Both the position numbers and the translations under genes were made by a program. Under the pieces are notes generated by a model. That model was not told where the DNA came from, did no database searches, and saw only the letters and a list, made by a program, of their open reading frames with translations. This document shows, one piece after another, positions 11,221-20,976 of a stretch of 64,000 nt of DNA (positions are counted from its first letter, which is position 1; each line of letters starts with the position of its first letter). The DNA is from Roridomyces roridus (taxonomy: Eukaryota; Basidiomycota; Agaricomycetes; Agaricales; Mycenaceae), in the NCBI GenBank assembly GCA_029378245.1, contig JARKIF010000009.1, positions 992,001 through 1,056,000 on the forward strand, written 5' to 3'.

Positions 11221-11612
11221 TCAGCGTCTTTGATGAGGGGGTTGACGGCCCACCTCGTTCTTCTTTTGCCCCACGATAGTTGCTGCCTCGCCCGCCTTCT
11301 TCTTTCCTTGGCCAGTTGCAGAGTCTGGGGAACAGTCAGCGTGAGATCACGTTTCGGAGTGCAGGTACGCACCCAGTGATTCTTTCGTCTTTGCGGCGGC
11401 GTCTTCCCCCGTCTCGATTGCGTTGGCAAGTCCCTTGCCCAGTCCCTTATTTACCTGGGAGGTGTTGGACGAGAGAGAGGCACGGGAAAGACAACACTCA
11501 CGTTGTCTGCGACCTCGGAGACCTTTTCTGTGACCGTCTTGAGAGCGGGTCGAGTGGTGTGGAAAGGGCGGGCGTGCGCGACGGTGGAGCGGATGATGGT
11601 AGAACGGAACAT
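11221..11612 (-). CDS. Small predicted mitochondrial protein (98 aa)
   Basis: Three exons (11612-11502, 11454-11373, 11324-11221) separated by 47- and 48-nt introns give 98 aa. The N-terminus MFRSTIIRSTVAHARPFHTT is an arginine-rich, amphipathic presequence with a typical cleavage region, so matrix targeting is inferred. The mature part (KTVTEKVSEVADNVNKGLG) is charged, alanine-rich and helical, similar to LEA-like stress proteins. The tail is basic. I recognise no family. Splice sites and frame continuity make the model good; function is unknown. Confidence 0.75.
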
Positions 11613-12016
11613 GGCGATTTAATTGTTTTAATTGTGATTTCGCATTCGCATTCGCACCGAACTATTTAACAGCCGAGCTCGCTCCTAGCTCCTAGAGGGG
11701 CCGCCCCATCGACTCGTCATCCATGACGGGTTGTCCCGGATACTGTTGCGTCCGAGTGGGATTATGAAGCCAGTCAAACGAAATGAGCTCCCAGGGACAG
11801 AAAAAACAATGCCAAAACGTCGAAAGGCACTGAGCAGTAGAATATGATGCTGGGTCGGTCACTTTGCAAGAAAATGGAATCAATTTCGCAAGGAACAGAA
11901 AACAAAAGTAAAGCAGACACGAGAGCAACACAGAGCAAAGTCGACGAGACGCGAAAGGATATTGCACACGGACTCCCAAGAAGAATGGTTCGTGGCGTGA
12001 GCAAAAACCATCAAGG
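11613..12016. other. Intergenic, about 400 bp, nothing recognised
   Basis: This holds the 5' flank of the small mitochondrial gene and the 3' flank of the zinc-finger gene. Short open frames here have no splice support or recognisable sequence. Confidence 0.6.
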
Positions 12017-12615
12017 TTAAGCCAAACGGTGGTCCGTCTCAAGCACCATATTCAGCATGGCCTCCGCCCCTATGCGGTTCTGCTCAATGTCGGGGCCGGC
12101 AGGGATTGGAAGAACGTTTACAGGCTGACCAGACACGTCTCCTGGCGCGATATGGCCCGCGTCAATGGCCGCAGAGACCCGGGCTTGGTCCTCTTCCTTG
12201 AGGTTTGTATAACCGCTAATGAGCTTGTGCGAACGACCTGCGAGGTCGGCTTTGAGTGCCGCGAGTTTCTCGTTGCTCACGCAGCCCCAGTGTACGAAAC
12301 TCATACTGGTAGCATGAGCATCGGCGCCGTTTTCGTGCTTCAACACTCACTAGGTTTCAAGATGATTGACCTCGGAAGCGTGCCTACGCTGGCCGACACG
12401 CACAGATTTGTGTTCGATTAAACCTGACATGCACTTGGCCTGAGCCTTGGAGAACACCAGAAGCACAAAGGCAGACCTCTACAAGCTAATACCGTCTTAG
12501 ATTTCAGACCACATATTCGAGGAACCGTCCAACCTTTGCAACGAGCCGTAGTCCCAGGCGAAGGCTCAGTGTTGTATATCGAGTTGTATACGCGGTCTCG
12601 GCGATGGTGAGCCAT
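12017..12615 (-). CDS. PARP-type zinc-finger-like protein (degenerate)
   Basis: The PARP-type (PADR) zinc finger binds nicked DNA in PARP and DNA ligase III; stand-alone versions are common in fungi. The last exon reads MSFVHWGCVSNEKLAALKAD and then YTNLKEEDQARVSAAIDAGH, matching the HWGC half of the finger and its helical tail. The preceding exon contributes AKCMSGLIEHKSVRVGQRR, matching the first-cysteine and K-x-x-R-x-G part. A 48-nt intron around 12334-12381 joins them in frame. A proposed first exon (12615-12592, MAHHRRDR) needs a 113-nt intron, long for this genome, so the N-terminus is uncertain. The second cysteine of the expected C-x2-C pair is not visible, so zinc binding may be altered. 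Family 0.7; exact start 0.4. Confidence 0.6.
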
Positions 12616-12736
12616 GGCAGCAATCTTCAAAAAGTCTGATCAAACTGATGGCCTCGCCCTAGCCTCTTGTCCTCGATGCTGCGCGCCTGGCTCCCCACCA
12701 CTCCGGCACACCTCGTCCCACAGGATCAGTGTATAA

Positions 12737-13246
12737 ATGGGAAAATTCCGCGAAGACAAATGGATCATCAACGCGACTACAACGTCCCCAGCCTGTCGCT
12801 CAAAAGGGCACACCTGGACTACATCGTTAGCAGAAGCCATAACAAATACGGGGCCGTTCACAGTTATTTCTGGTAAACGCGTCCATCCTCTACCCGCCAG
12901 CTGGAATCCGAATCCATACAGCTCTTGTCCTCCCTGGGAGTATTCAACCGCACACCCCGGTGCCCGCACATGCAAGCATTTATCCAAGTTTCTCGGCGAG
13001 GACTTCGATATCATGCGCATGCACCGCGCGACCTTTGCAATTTACACGGCTGCCCGCGCCGACGTCTTCAGCGAAGTTGCAAGACACACCAACAACCCCT
13101 CCTACACCCCCGACCCCGCTGTGGCTGTTAGGTTCCAAGTGGCTGTAGCGGAGTATGAGTTGTGGCGGGAAAAAGCAGCACCTGTCATTGCCGCGCATGA
13201 AGCCGAGATGCAAGCTGCAATTCTCGCGGTGGCCCACGACGATTAG
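12737..13246 (+). CDS. SWIM-like (CPPW...TCKHL) protein, 169 aa
   Basis: A single-exon reading frame. Residues about 65-90 carry SCPPWEYSTAHPGARTCKHL followed by a Lys/Phe-rich helix and acidic residues. This resembles the C-x-C/W...R-T-C-K-H-L motif of SWIM-type zinc modules, also seen next to ligase and PARP-related domains. The C-terminal half is helical and alanine-rich (AAPVIAAHEAEMQAAILA). DNA or protein binding is inferred from the motif only. It starts 122 bp from, and divergent to, the PARP-type zinc-finger gene, which suggests a functional pair. A minus-strand frame over the same DNA (12640-13020) lacks recognisable motifs. Confidence 0.6.
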   Translation: MGKFREDKWIINATTTSPACRSKGHTWTTSLAEAITNTGPFTVISGKRVHPLPASWNPNPYSSCPPWEYSTAHPGARTCKHLSKFLGEDFDIMRMHRATFAIYTAARADVFSEVARHTNNPSYTPDPAVAVRFQVAVAEYELWREKAAPVIAAHEAEMQAAILAVAHDD

Positions 13247-13528
13247 AAGGATTGATTATTTTTGGCCACGCGACCGTTAGGTACGTCGCGTCCTAACATT
13301 CATGCCTGCTAACTTACCCTGGCGTCTGCAGTGAACTGAGCAAGAGCGAGCATTCGAGTCGTGCAAGAAATGTAGTGTCCCACGAGCGGACCTCCTCCGA
13401 TATAACTGCCCGCAGGCGATCAACTCAAAAGTTCCACCACCCGCTCCCATTTCATATCCAGCTGATATGACAAGACAGAGTGTATTGATATGTTGATATC
13501 CTGCAACACAATAATGAAGTATCTTGTC

Positions 13529-14702
13529 CTACATACGGCGGCGCCCCAGTACCTCCTCGGCGCGGGCTAAGACCCATCGCACTTGCGTTGCCTGATTCCA
13601 GCCTTGCTCTACCTGTGTTGAGAGGTCAACGAGGCAAGACAAGTCCCATAAATCTTTTGCCATTGGACGCCGTCCCATTTCCAACAACCGTCTCACAATA
13701 GCAACTAACTTGGCCACGTCTTTCCGACATTTGATTAAGCGACGATCTTCGACCTTTCCGTCTTCTGCGGTCGGGGTTTCGAGGCCTTCATCTCCAAATA
13801 AGCGCTTGTATAACGTCCCAAGCTGACAGTTCTCCAAGGGGAAGATTTCCATCAAGATTTGACGGGCCGCCCAGAATAAGGAGGTACTGCGATGGGAGAG
13901 TCCCGACGCAATTCCCGAGGGGAGGAGAGCCATCCAATTTCGGAACACGGTGTCGTCGATATGGCAGGAATTCCAACCTAGAACGAGCGCGCCCTCTGAA
14001 AATGAAGTGAGCCCAGAAAACTGCACCAGTCATGTCTGCATACTAGTGAAATCTGCGATTCTCTCAGCCGTTTGTTGCCGACTCTCGCATATCCACACGT
14101 CAGGAGCCAAACGAACACGGTAATGCTGAGTTGCAACGGGTTCATGTAGGACTTCAAACGAGACTTCAAGCCAACTCTGCGTGTTTGTTTAGCCCACGGC
14201 TCCCGGCAGATGAAGCACTTGGCAACTGACGTCTCCTCGCCTCATTACCAGTATGTCGCCATAGGGTGTCTGCCCTTCTATATCCAGGAGGCACACATCG
14301 TCCCAAACCGTCATCTTCAGGTCGGGGAAGCGTTCGTGAAATTCGTCGGTATATTCAGCGGGAACCATGGGAAATAAAGCTGCAACATGTCCGCAACCGA
14401 GATGCTGCCCAAGAGAGCTAGAGTGTTGAGCGAGCAACGCTCGAATGCGTGAGAAAGCCTCTATCTCATCTCGTGTGAGGGGCAAAACGGGGTCGTCATC
14501 CTTTCTGGCATGAGTTCAAGTGTGGTCGTCGGGCAATGAGACGAACAAAGATAGAGTCACGGTCTTCCACCAATACATCGTCTGCCATCTGCGTGTCCAG
14601 CGGTAGCAACATCGGGAATTCCAGAAAGGGTTGAAATTCGTCGGGATACTGAAAGACTCTTGGGTCATTTCGAGAGTACTGGAAGACTTCCCGGTCATAC
14701 AT
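13529..14702 (-). CDS. Orphan protein, 341 aa, four exons
   Basis: I do not recognise this protein. The gene model is strong because four exons (14702-14547, 14500-14231, 14176-14044, 13995-13529) join in frame through 46-, 54- and 48-nt introns. The exon lengths sum to exactly 342 codons including the stop. Visible features are an aromatic/acidic N-terminus (MYDREVFQYSRNDPRVFQYP), LLDIEGQTPYGDILVMRRGD near 130 and a hydrophobic stretch GALVLGWNSCHIDDTVFRNW near 195. The C-terminal half is helical, basic and Leu-rich. No signal peptide or membrane helix is seen. An upstream in-frame ATG is possible. It may be lineage-restricted. Confidence 0.68.
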
Positions 14703-15254
14703 GGAATGAGAGAAAAGGACAAGAGGCACCAGATCAATTGATGTCCGACACAGTGATCTGATGTGGAAAGGCACAAAATGCGTTCAGCCGCCTCAAAGAG
14801 CCTAGGGCATCAATATAAAGTCAAGTGCACTAGTCTACAACTCATCTTCAGCCCATTGTCAAGCAGAAACAAGGCGGACCAGCGGAGGGCAGCTGTCGGC
14901 AACAGTCGGACCTAGCGGACTTCACGGAGCGTTGGCGATCATGCCGATCACACGGCGGGCAAAAGCCAGCGAAGGCTTCGTTACCATTCCTTTAAAGAAG
15001 GCTGTTCTTCTTTGTCTGAAGAAAGGGAAAGTGCCTTATTTAGAGGACGGTCAAAGAAGCCTTCCCTGGCTTTTGCCCGCCGTGTCAATAACTCTTGGTT
15101 CACGATGCCATGCCGATCGGCACATTATCGCCATCGCCAAAATTCCGGAAGTTGTCCCGTCAGTACACATCTCAACTGCTTCCGAGTCGCCGCTTGCTTA
15201 AAATGTTCAACGTTCAATACTCTGCCCGGCTGCGAACGTGTACAAGTTCTGAAC
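14703..15254. other. Intergenic, about 550 bp, contains a long inverted repeat
   Basis: No supported gene. Apart from the hairpin (separate entry) it holds a perfect 12-bp palindrome TGCCGATCGGCA near 15111-15122. The word catgccgatc occurs on both sides of the hairpin (about 14939 and 15109). Confidence 0.6.
14950..15085. repeat. Long imperfect inverted repeat (foldback), 30-bp arms
   Basis: The arm 14950-14979 (acacggcgggcaaaagccag...) pairs with 15056-15085 at 29 of 30 positions. The 76-nt interior is also partly self-complementary, extending the stem. It could be a small foldback/MITE-like element, a hairpin RNA precursor or a cruciform. No flanking target-site duplication was clear by eye. 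Confidence 0.75.
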
Positions 15255-16322
15255 CTATACTTCTCCCTCTTTCGAATTCCGGCGACGGGGCCGTTTGCAA
15301 CGCAAGCTCTGTAAGTACTCCTCCGACTCTCTCGTGTTTCTGAGGCACCATTGTGGGATCGGGGTGTCATCAATCGGTTGGAGATCAGGAATGAGGGTGG
15401 GGTCTGTTAACCACCGAGACCAAAGTTCCTGACCCTCGCGCTGCTCCCTTTCTCGCTTTCCCCGCCTATGTTCTTGCTGCTGCTTGTGATATACGGACAA
15501 ACGCGGCCGCGGGAACGCGCCCGGTATCACGACTCCTTGAGTCAGCATCGAGGCAATCACACTCTGCGGTATCTCGAGTGAACAAATGAAACAATTTAGA
15601 GTGAGTATGCAGCGCACCCGAGTGTGAGTGCTGTGGAATCGACCGTCAACATGCAGCCCAATTTGGTCGAAGCGCAGAAAAGGTTCTTTTTCGTGGTGCG
15701 CATACGTGAATATTCGCGGGGTAGTTGTCTTGAGCCAGTTGGCAGTCTTCAAAGTCGCCCGAATGAAGCGACGAGCTGAGTCGAAATTGCCTGCGCAATC
15801 TTGAAGAACGGGTCCCAAGTTTTTTTTCATCGGCTCTCTCCGCATGCTGGAAATGAGGGTTGGCATCACGCGAGGTTCTGCTGCGTGAAACAACTCACGA
15901 CAGAAGCGCTTGAGAAGAATGGAGTTTCAAGACAGCCTTCAGCTGTCTCTGTGTCATACCCGACACAAAATCTCGTGTGCTCCGACCTTGCCCTTCCCTG
16001 TAGCCATATCTCGTTAAGGAACCCTTTCGACGAAGAGTTGATCATATACCTCTCGCCTACACCAAAAAAGGAATCTGGGTGCACCTGCAAACTGCAGATC
16101 CACTCGGCCATATCGCCGAAGTTGCTGGGGAAATCGAATTGGTCCAGGAAGAGAACCATGACCAACACGTCCGTGGTGCATGCGTTCAGTTGCTCGACCA
16201 TCCATTTCCAACTGCGACACTCCGAACGGTAATGCCCCCGTTAGCAGCGCCCACTCTTTCTCGACACTGCGGTCGTGGTGCGGGGACATTGTCGCAGAAG
16301 CGTCTACAATCACCCAGCCCAT
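15255..16322 (-). CDS. Orphan protein, multi-exon
   Basis: Not recognised. Exon 1 (16322-16255) begins MGWVIVDASATMSPHHDRSV. A 43-nt intron with a GCTAAC branch-like site joins it in frame to exon 2 (16211-15899). That exon reads WKWMVEQLNACTTDVLVM and continues into hydrophobic/aromatic sequence (VLFLDQFDFPSNFGDMAEW). A third part (from about 15825) contains KKNLGPVLQDCAGNFDSARR, and its acceptor is uncertain. A 54-nt frame-neutral intron is likely near 15594-15647. The C-terminus is basic, rich in Arg, Lys, Gln and Glu, and reads RCKRPRRRNS near the end, a possible nuclear signal. Function unknown; good splice logic in the first half only. Confidence 0.55.
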
Positions 16323-16440
16323 TGTTTCTCGTTCCCAAGAGGCGTCTCCGCCTACGTGCCTTCCTCCTTCTGCATTCACGCAACAAATATCGAGAGAGGC
16401 GTCTCCTCATCTTTCAGAGCCAAGAAATGCATCTTCGTTC

Positions 16441-17360
16441 ATGTCCCCGTCGCCGTTGGACACGCCCTTCGAGCCGTTGGACACGCCCTTCGAGCCGTTG
16501 GACACACCCCTCGAGCCGTTGGACACACCCCTCCAGCCGTTGGAAACGGTTCTTCGCGGTGAACATACCGTACGCCAAAATAAACTTTGATTGAATTCAA
16601 ACTGATTTGCACGTAGAAAACATCCGGGATTGTTGGTGGATTGGTCGCACCCCCCGTCCGACCTCAACCTGCCCCCGTCCGACCTCAACCTGTCCCTCGC
16701 CGACGTCAACCGCAGCGCGATGCACCCATAACTCCACCAACGCCCACGCCAGCCACCGACTCCACCCCAGAAGACAGCCAGTTCATCATGGTCGCCGGTC
16801 AATATTACAGGTGGTTCTGTACGGCGGTGGGAGGCTGCGATTTTCGTTTCAACAGGCTACAGGATGCTGCGCGTCACGCCAGTATGCACGCACAGGCAGA
16901 GACGCAACTTAACGTCAAGTGCCGCGACCGTCACTGCGTCTCGCATTTCAAAGCGGAGACGGAAATGTATGTTCATTGGCTCCTTTGGCATGCATCGGAC
17001 GATGAGGTCGAGTTGCATGCCAACCCCTCGGTCCGGGATGCGGTTCTGGAACAGCGAAACAAGCGGCAGCAGGAAGGACGAGTTTGGCCCTGTGGGCCTG
17101 CCATCTACTTCCCGTGCAAGCGGGTCGACTGTAATGCCTTCTTTGATACTCAAGAACACCGCGACGCACATTGCGTCACTCACGATGTCCCGCGTCCGTG
17201 GATTTGTACGGTCCGGACCTGCCAGCGCGACTTCACCCACTTCCGACAATTGAAAGGGCATGCCATTGAATCTCATCCCGATGCGACCGAGGCCCACGTT
17301 TCGTTCATTAGAGCCGGTGCGTTCGATGCGATGCTACTAGAACCGGAAGAAGGGCCATAA
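16441..17360 (+). CDS. C2H2 zinc-finger protein with a coding minisatellite
   Basis: Exon 1 (16441-16548) encodes MSPSPLDTPFEPLDTPFEPL and more copies of the same heptad. A 68-nt intron (16549-16616, weak GTTCTT donor) joins exon 2 (16617-17360) in frame, giving 283 aa. Exon 2 has a Pro/Arg-rich linker (APPVRPQPAPVRPQPVPRRR) and then four C2H2-like fingers, for example FCTAVGGCDFRFN...RHASMH and WICTVRTCQRDFTHFRQLKG...H. A DNA- or RNA-binding nuclear role is inferred. The finger region is clear. The first exon and its frame relative to the repeat are less sure, because a stronger donor at 16559 would put the repeat in another frame. Confidence 0.68.
16453..16557 (+). repeat. 21-bp coding minisatellite, about 5 copies
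   Basis: The unit ccgttggacacgcccttcgag repeats in tandem from 16453, with point changes in later copies and a partial last copy. Since 21 is a multiple of three, copy-number changes keep the frame. In the chosen frame each unit encodes PLDTPFE/PLDTPLE. Confidence 0.9.
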
Positions 17361-17657
17361 AGAGCCGACTCGAGGTGTTAAAGTTTGTAAGAGCAGTCTT
17401 AGTTAATACTCTAGTGTAATCCCCCTAGAACATATTGTATGGGCGACTCATAAGGAGTCGTTTACATCGCACCGAAATGCTTTTATTCAGCCCATGACGC
17501 AGTTTCCGCGTCGTGCTTGCTCCACTCCGAATACGGAATGATTGATGCCCCTGTCTTTGTGCTTCCCACGCTCCACTCCATCGCAAACCCCTTCCAGAGG
17601 AACTCTCTTTATATTCCTGTTCTTCTCTTGAATACACCTATTTTCTATCCGAGTGAC

Positions 17658-18495
17658 TCACTTCTTCAACGGCGGTTCTTCCGAAGAGTCCTCTTCTGCG
17701 CGCCTCTTTCGCGTCTCAACATCTACGTCTTGTACATCCGCAGCATCCCCGGCGTCATCATCTGACGCCTTCATCTCCAAAGCCACGCGCTTGATTTCAG
17801 CATCCTCGACGTATATCCCAAGTCTCTTCCGCTCGCCGTCTGTGAGCCCTTCAAGACCTTTTCCGAGGTCCACTGCGGCATTCTTCTGTTTCTTACCCAC
17901 GTATACGACGACCTCCTCGCCGCACGAATGTTTGAATTCGACAAAAGGATTGCCGTTGTCGTCCAACACATCGACGACGGTGATGAACATCTCGGAACCG
18001 TGGAAATCGAATTCCTCGAAACCCTTTGGCCCGAATTCCCCCCAGGAAGGTTCTTCAGAGTCCTCGACGAGCTTGTGCTCGTCAAAGACCCAGCCCGACC
18101 GCCGTTCACAGGCCTTGAGACCTGCGAATTTGCTCCCGATGCCGCAGGTGTCGAACTCGCCCAGGACGTGTGCGGGATCGACGTCGGCGTTCTTGTCCTT
18201 CGCCGGGCTGTTTCCGACTTTCACTGCATCATGATGATCTAGCCCGAGTTTGAAATGCCCGTGGGAGCCCGGCTCCACCTCTCTGTCCTCTTCCCAGTAT
18301 GCGTTGTACACCCACTCGTAATATCCCAGGAGATTCTTGAGTGGGTATGGCTCTTCTCTCAGTTTCTATGCAAAGTTCAGCTGGACCGTCTCGCCTGATG
18401 GAAGCTCAACTCACCGGCCTGTAAACGATCTCTTTCTCCTCGCCGTCCCAATATTTGACGCAGCCAAGACGATAGTCGTTGACGTTCAGGGTCAT
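17658..18495 (-). CDS. Hypothetical acidic protein, possibly nuclear
   Basis: Two exons (18495-18415, 18365-17658) joined by a 49-nt intron. It starts MTLNVNDYRLGCVKYWDGEE and continues into LLGYYEWVYNAYWEEDREVE, rich in Tyr/Trp. The middle part is acidic with Cys and His residues (FDTCGIGSKFAGLKACERRS) and a beta-strand-like stretch EEVVVYVGKKQKNAAVDLG. The C-terminus is Asp/Glu-rich with ETRKRRAEEDSSEEPPLKK, resembling a bipartite nuclear signal. No known domain recognised. Confidence 0.65.
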
Positions 18496-18598
18496 TCGGG
18501 AGTTAAAAATACTAATGTCTTTCGATCTGCCAGTTAACTTTCGCAGGCCGTTATGTTCTCAGATTGTTCTCACACAAAATTGTTCACTATTCACGAGA

Positions 18599-20624
18599 CT
18601 AAACCCTGACATCCAAAAACAAATTCCAAAGAGAGCAGGGTCCGTCCTGAATGCGGTTGATCAGCTACAGTGATCATGGCAATAGGTTCAAGACATACAA
18701 TCGAGTCGCTTTCCACAGCTTGCACAACATTGCTCGGCTCCACGTTTCCGTTGTATGCCAACTTTGCCAACGTCTTGGTCGTGCTTCCTGGGACGTATTT
18801 GGGCCAGTTGGGAGCTGGAGAAACGGTTGGATCTTTCACGAAGTTGCCAACGATTCCTTGCATCGTGGTGGAGAGGGTCGCTTCAGCCGCAGTGGCCGTA
18901 GTACGGTTGAAGGTTCCAAAGATCATAGGCACTGTGGTGCTAGGGTGAATGATACTGTTACGAAGGCAATTAGGAACGCACACTCGGATGAATGCCATGC
19001 ACCGGCATTGGGGAAGAGCTGAAGATCCTGGAAGACAGCGCCTGCAAACTGGTCAGAGATCTGAGAGTCTTTGGAAAGAAAAATCACCGTATTCGTATCT
19101 GAAAACATTCGGCACGCCCGCTTGCGACGTAGCATTCGCCCACAACCCAGAAGTGCACAAGAATAGAAAGTCGCGGAGCACATCGGCGATGACTGCACTG
19201 TCGCTGAGACCCGGCGTGTAGAGAACTTGGACCTGAGCGGGAGTCACGAGTCCGTCGAATTCAGCCTGGAGGAAGGCGCTGACATTGGTGAGGCCAACGG
19301 CGAACAAAGTCCCATCGTCCTGCGTGTTTCCCGCGATAAATGGAACCCTTGCGGTGAGCCCTGTTCGGATACGCTGCAACGGGTCCGCAAACTCGGTGGA
19401 ACTGCAATCGGTGAGATGTATACTGAGGGGGGAGACCTACTTGTCGACGATGGGCTTGAAAGCTCCGCTGGTAGGACCGTTCGTGAAATTGCGGATAACT
19501 GGGGCCGAAATGTTCTTGAGGCAAGCCAACCGCGCAGCACCGGGCGATTGCGTGCACCCAACAGCCGAAGCGAAGGCGTTGAAGGAAGTAAAGGACGGGG
19601 TCGGCGACATGGACACATCAGAGGCAGATAACATTATGGCAGCGCGGAACGGTGCGTTGCTTGGGGTGTGTCTCGAAATTGCCTGACTCACGGATTCAGA
19701 GCCCGCGGATTGACCTGGTCAACAAAGCATGAGTGTAAAATAACAAGAGAGAGACTAAGATTGACCCACCCATGATTGTGACTTTCTTCGGATCGCCTCC
19801 GAACTGCACGATATTATCTTGAACCCATTTGAAGGCAAGTTCTGTCGCAAAGGATTGTAGCCTCGTAACTGCGAATCAGGAGAGTCGCCACCTTGATCAA
19901 GGAAACCGAGGTTGTTCCCCGTAAGAGGTAGGTCCGGAGAGCCAGGGAACCCAAACACGTTGGTCCTGTAGTTGAAGGAAACTAGGATGATGTTTTGGTT
20001 GGTCGCCATCGACAATCCGTCATATTCAGCGATAGAGGCTGTCCCAAAAGCTAGAGCGCTGGGGAGAAATTTCAGCTCGAGTTCACGAGGCAAAACGCGC
20101 ACATACCCCCCATAGATCCAGAGCACGACCGGGAGGTTGGATGCAGTGGTAGGTGCCCACACGTTACTGACACTTGTTCAGGAACTCTGAATCGCAATAA
20201 GAAAATGCACTTGCAGGAACAGGCAATCCTCGCTTTCAGGGGGCGCAGGGGTATTGAAGAGGAACTCATTGAGGGCAGCGACAGCAAATGGGAATTGTTG
20301 TACACATGCGGGACCCAAGGTCGTCGCATTCTGAGTGCCGCCTGAGATAAATGCGACTGGTGGTTCCCAGCGAAGGTCTCCGATGGGTGCTTGTCCAAAC
20401 CGCTGCGTTATGATCAATGCTCAGTAGAAGGACGGAATTCGATATTTACAATTCCTTTGAAAGTAGAGACTATGCCGTGTTCAGCATCTGTTCAGCCAAA
20501 GAGCTATCATCCTACCCCGGCCGTCACTAGAGCCTTGAATGAGCCCAGAAGTGGTGTGGACCACGACGGGCGAAGCAAAGCAAACCGAGAGTGAGAGAGT
20601 TGCAAGAGTAAGGAAAAGGTGCAT
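18599..20624 (-). CDS. Secreted type-B carboxylesterase/lipase, paralogue 1
   Basis: An alpha/beta-hydrolase of the type-B carboxylesterase family, probably extracellular and cleaving ester substrates. The start at 20624 gives a signal peptide (MHLFLTLATLSLSVCFA). Family landmarks are [25 protein letters not shown]...ALAFGTASI (oxyanion region), [15 protein letters not shown] and FGGDPKKVTI. The nucleophile elbow is G-Q-S-A-G, where Gln replaces the usual Glu. Next come QDDGTLFAVG (acid region) and NAGAWHSSE (catalytic His). It ends [15 protein letters not shown]. Many short introns are present; one near 19744-19800 splits the nucleophile elbow codon. It is paralogous to the plus-strand gene at 24.5 kb and points away from it. 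Confidence 0.88.
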
Positions 20625-20976
20625 TCCGAGAAAGTTTCACGCTCCAGACGAGAGAAATGTCTTTTAAAAGCGCACGAATCTTCACAGTGGCTCCCATGCT
20701 GATCAGCTGAGCTCTCGGAGCAGTGCTATTTAGTGGCACATGCTCGCGGGCCATCGCGTGGGTTGAGGCAAAACGCAAAGAAAGGCTCGTGACCACGGTG
20801 CTTGGTAGCACCGGTGATGCACTGTTGTCGTGGTGGTTGGGAATATGAATCTTGCGCATCACCGGACCTGTGTTGTCGTCCAAACCCGCCGGGTAGAGCG
20901 CTCTGACTGAGGCGGCTATACAGTTCAAAAAAATCCGATAGGTTAGAAATACGAGATTAAAATATTTTCTATTAGT
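20625..20976. other. Intergenic, 350 bp between ERG5 3' end and esterase 1 start
   Basis: This is the presumed promoter of esterase 1 plus the ERG5 terminator region. An AT-rich stretch at about 20925-20975 probably belongs to the ERG5 3' UTR. No gene seen. Confidence 0.6.

Noticed and set aside
12640..13020. Minus-strand 126-codon frame over the SWIM-like gene
   Set aside because: The plus strand has the TCKHL motif and a compact complete ORF; the minus frame lacks motifs.
16453..16557. Tandem repeats as a CRISPR array
   Set aside because: Direct 21-bp units without spacers, in coding sequence of a eukaryote.
16079..16594. Plus-strand frame giving RWTRPSSRWTHPSS repeats
   Set aside because: Alternative frame of the minisatellite; it overlaps the minus-strand orphan gene and lacks an independent start. 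Kept only as a caveat.
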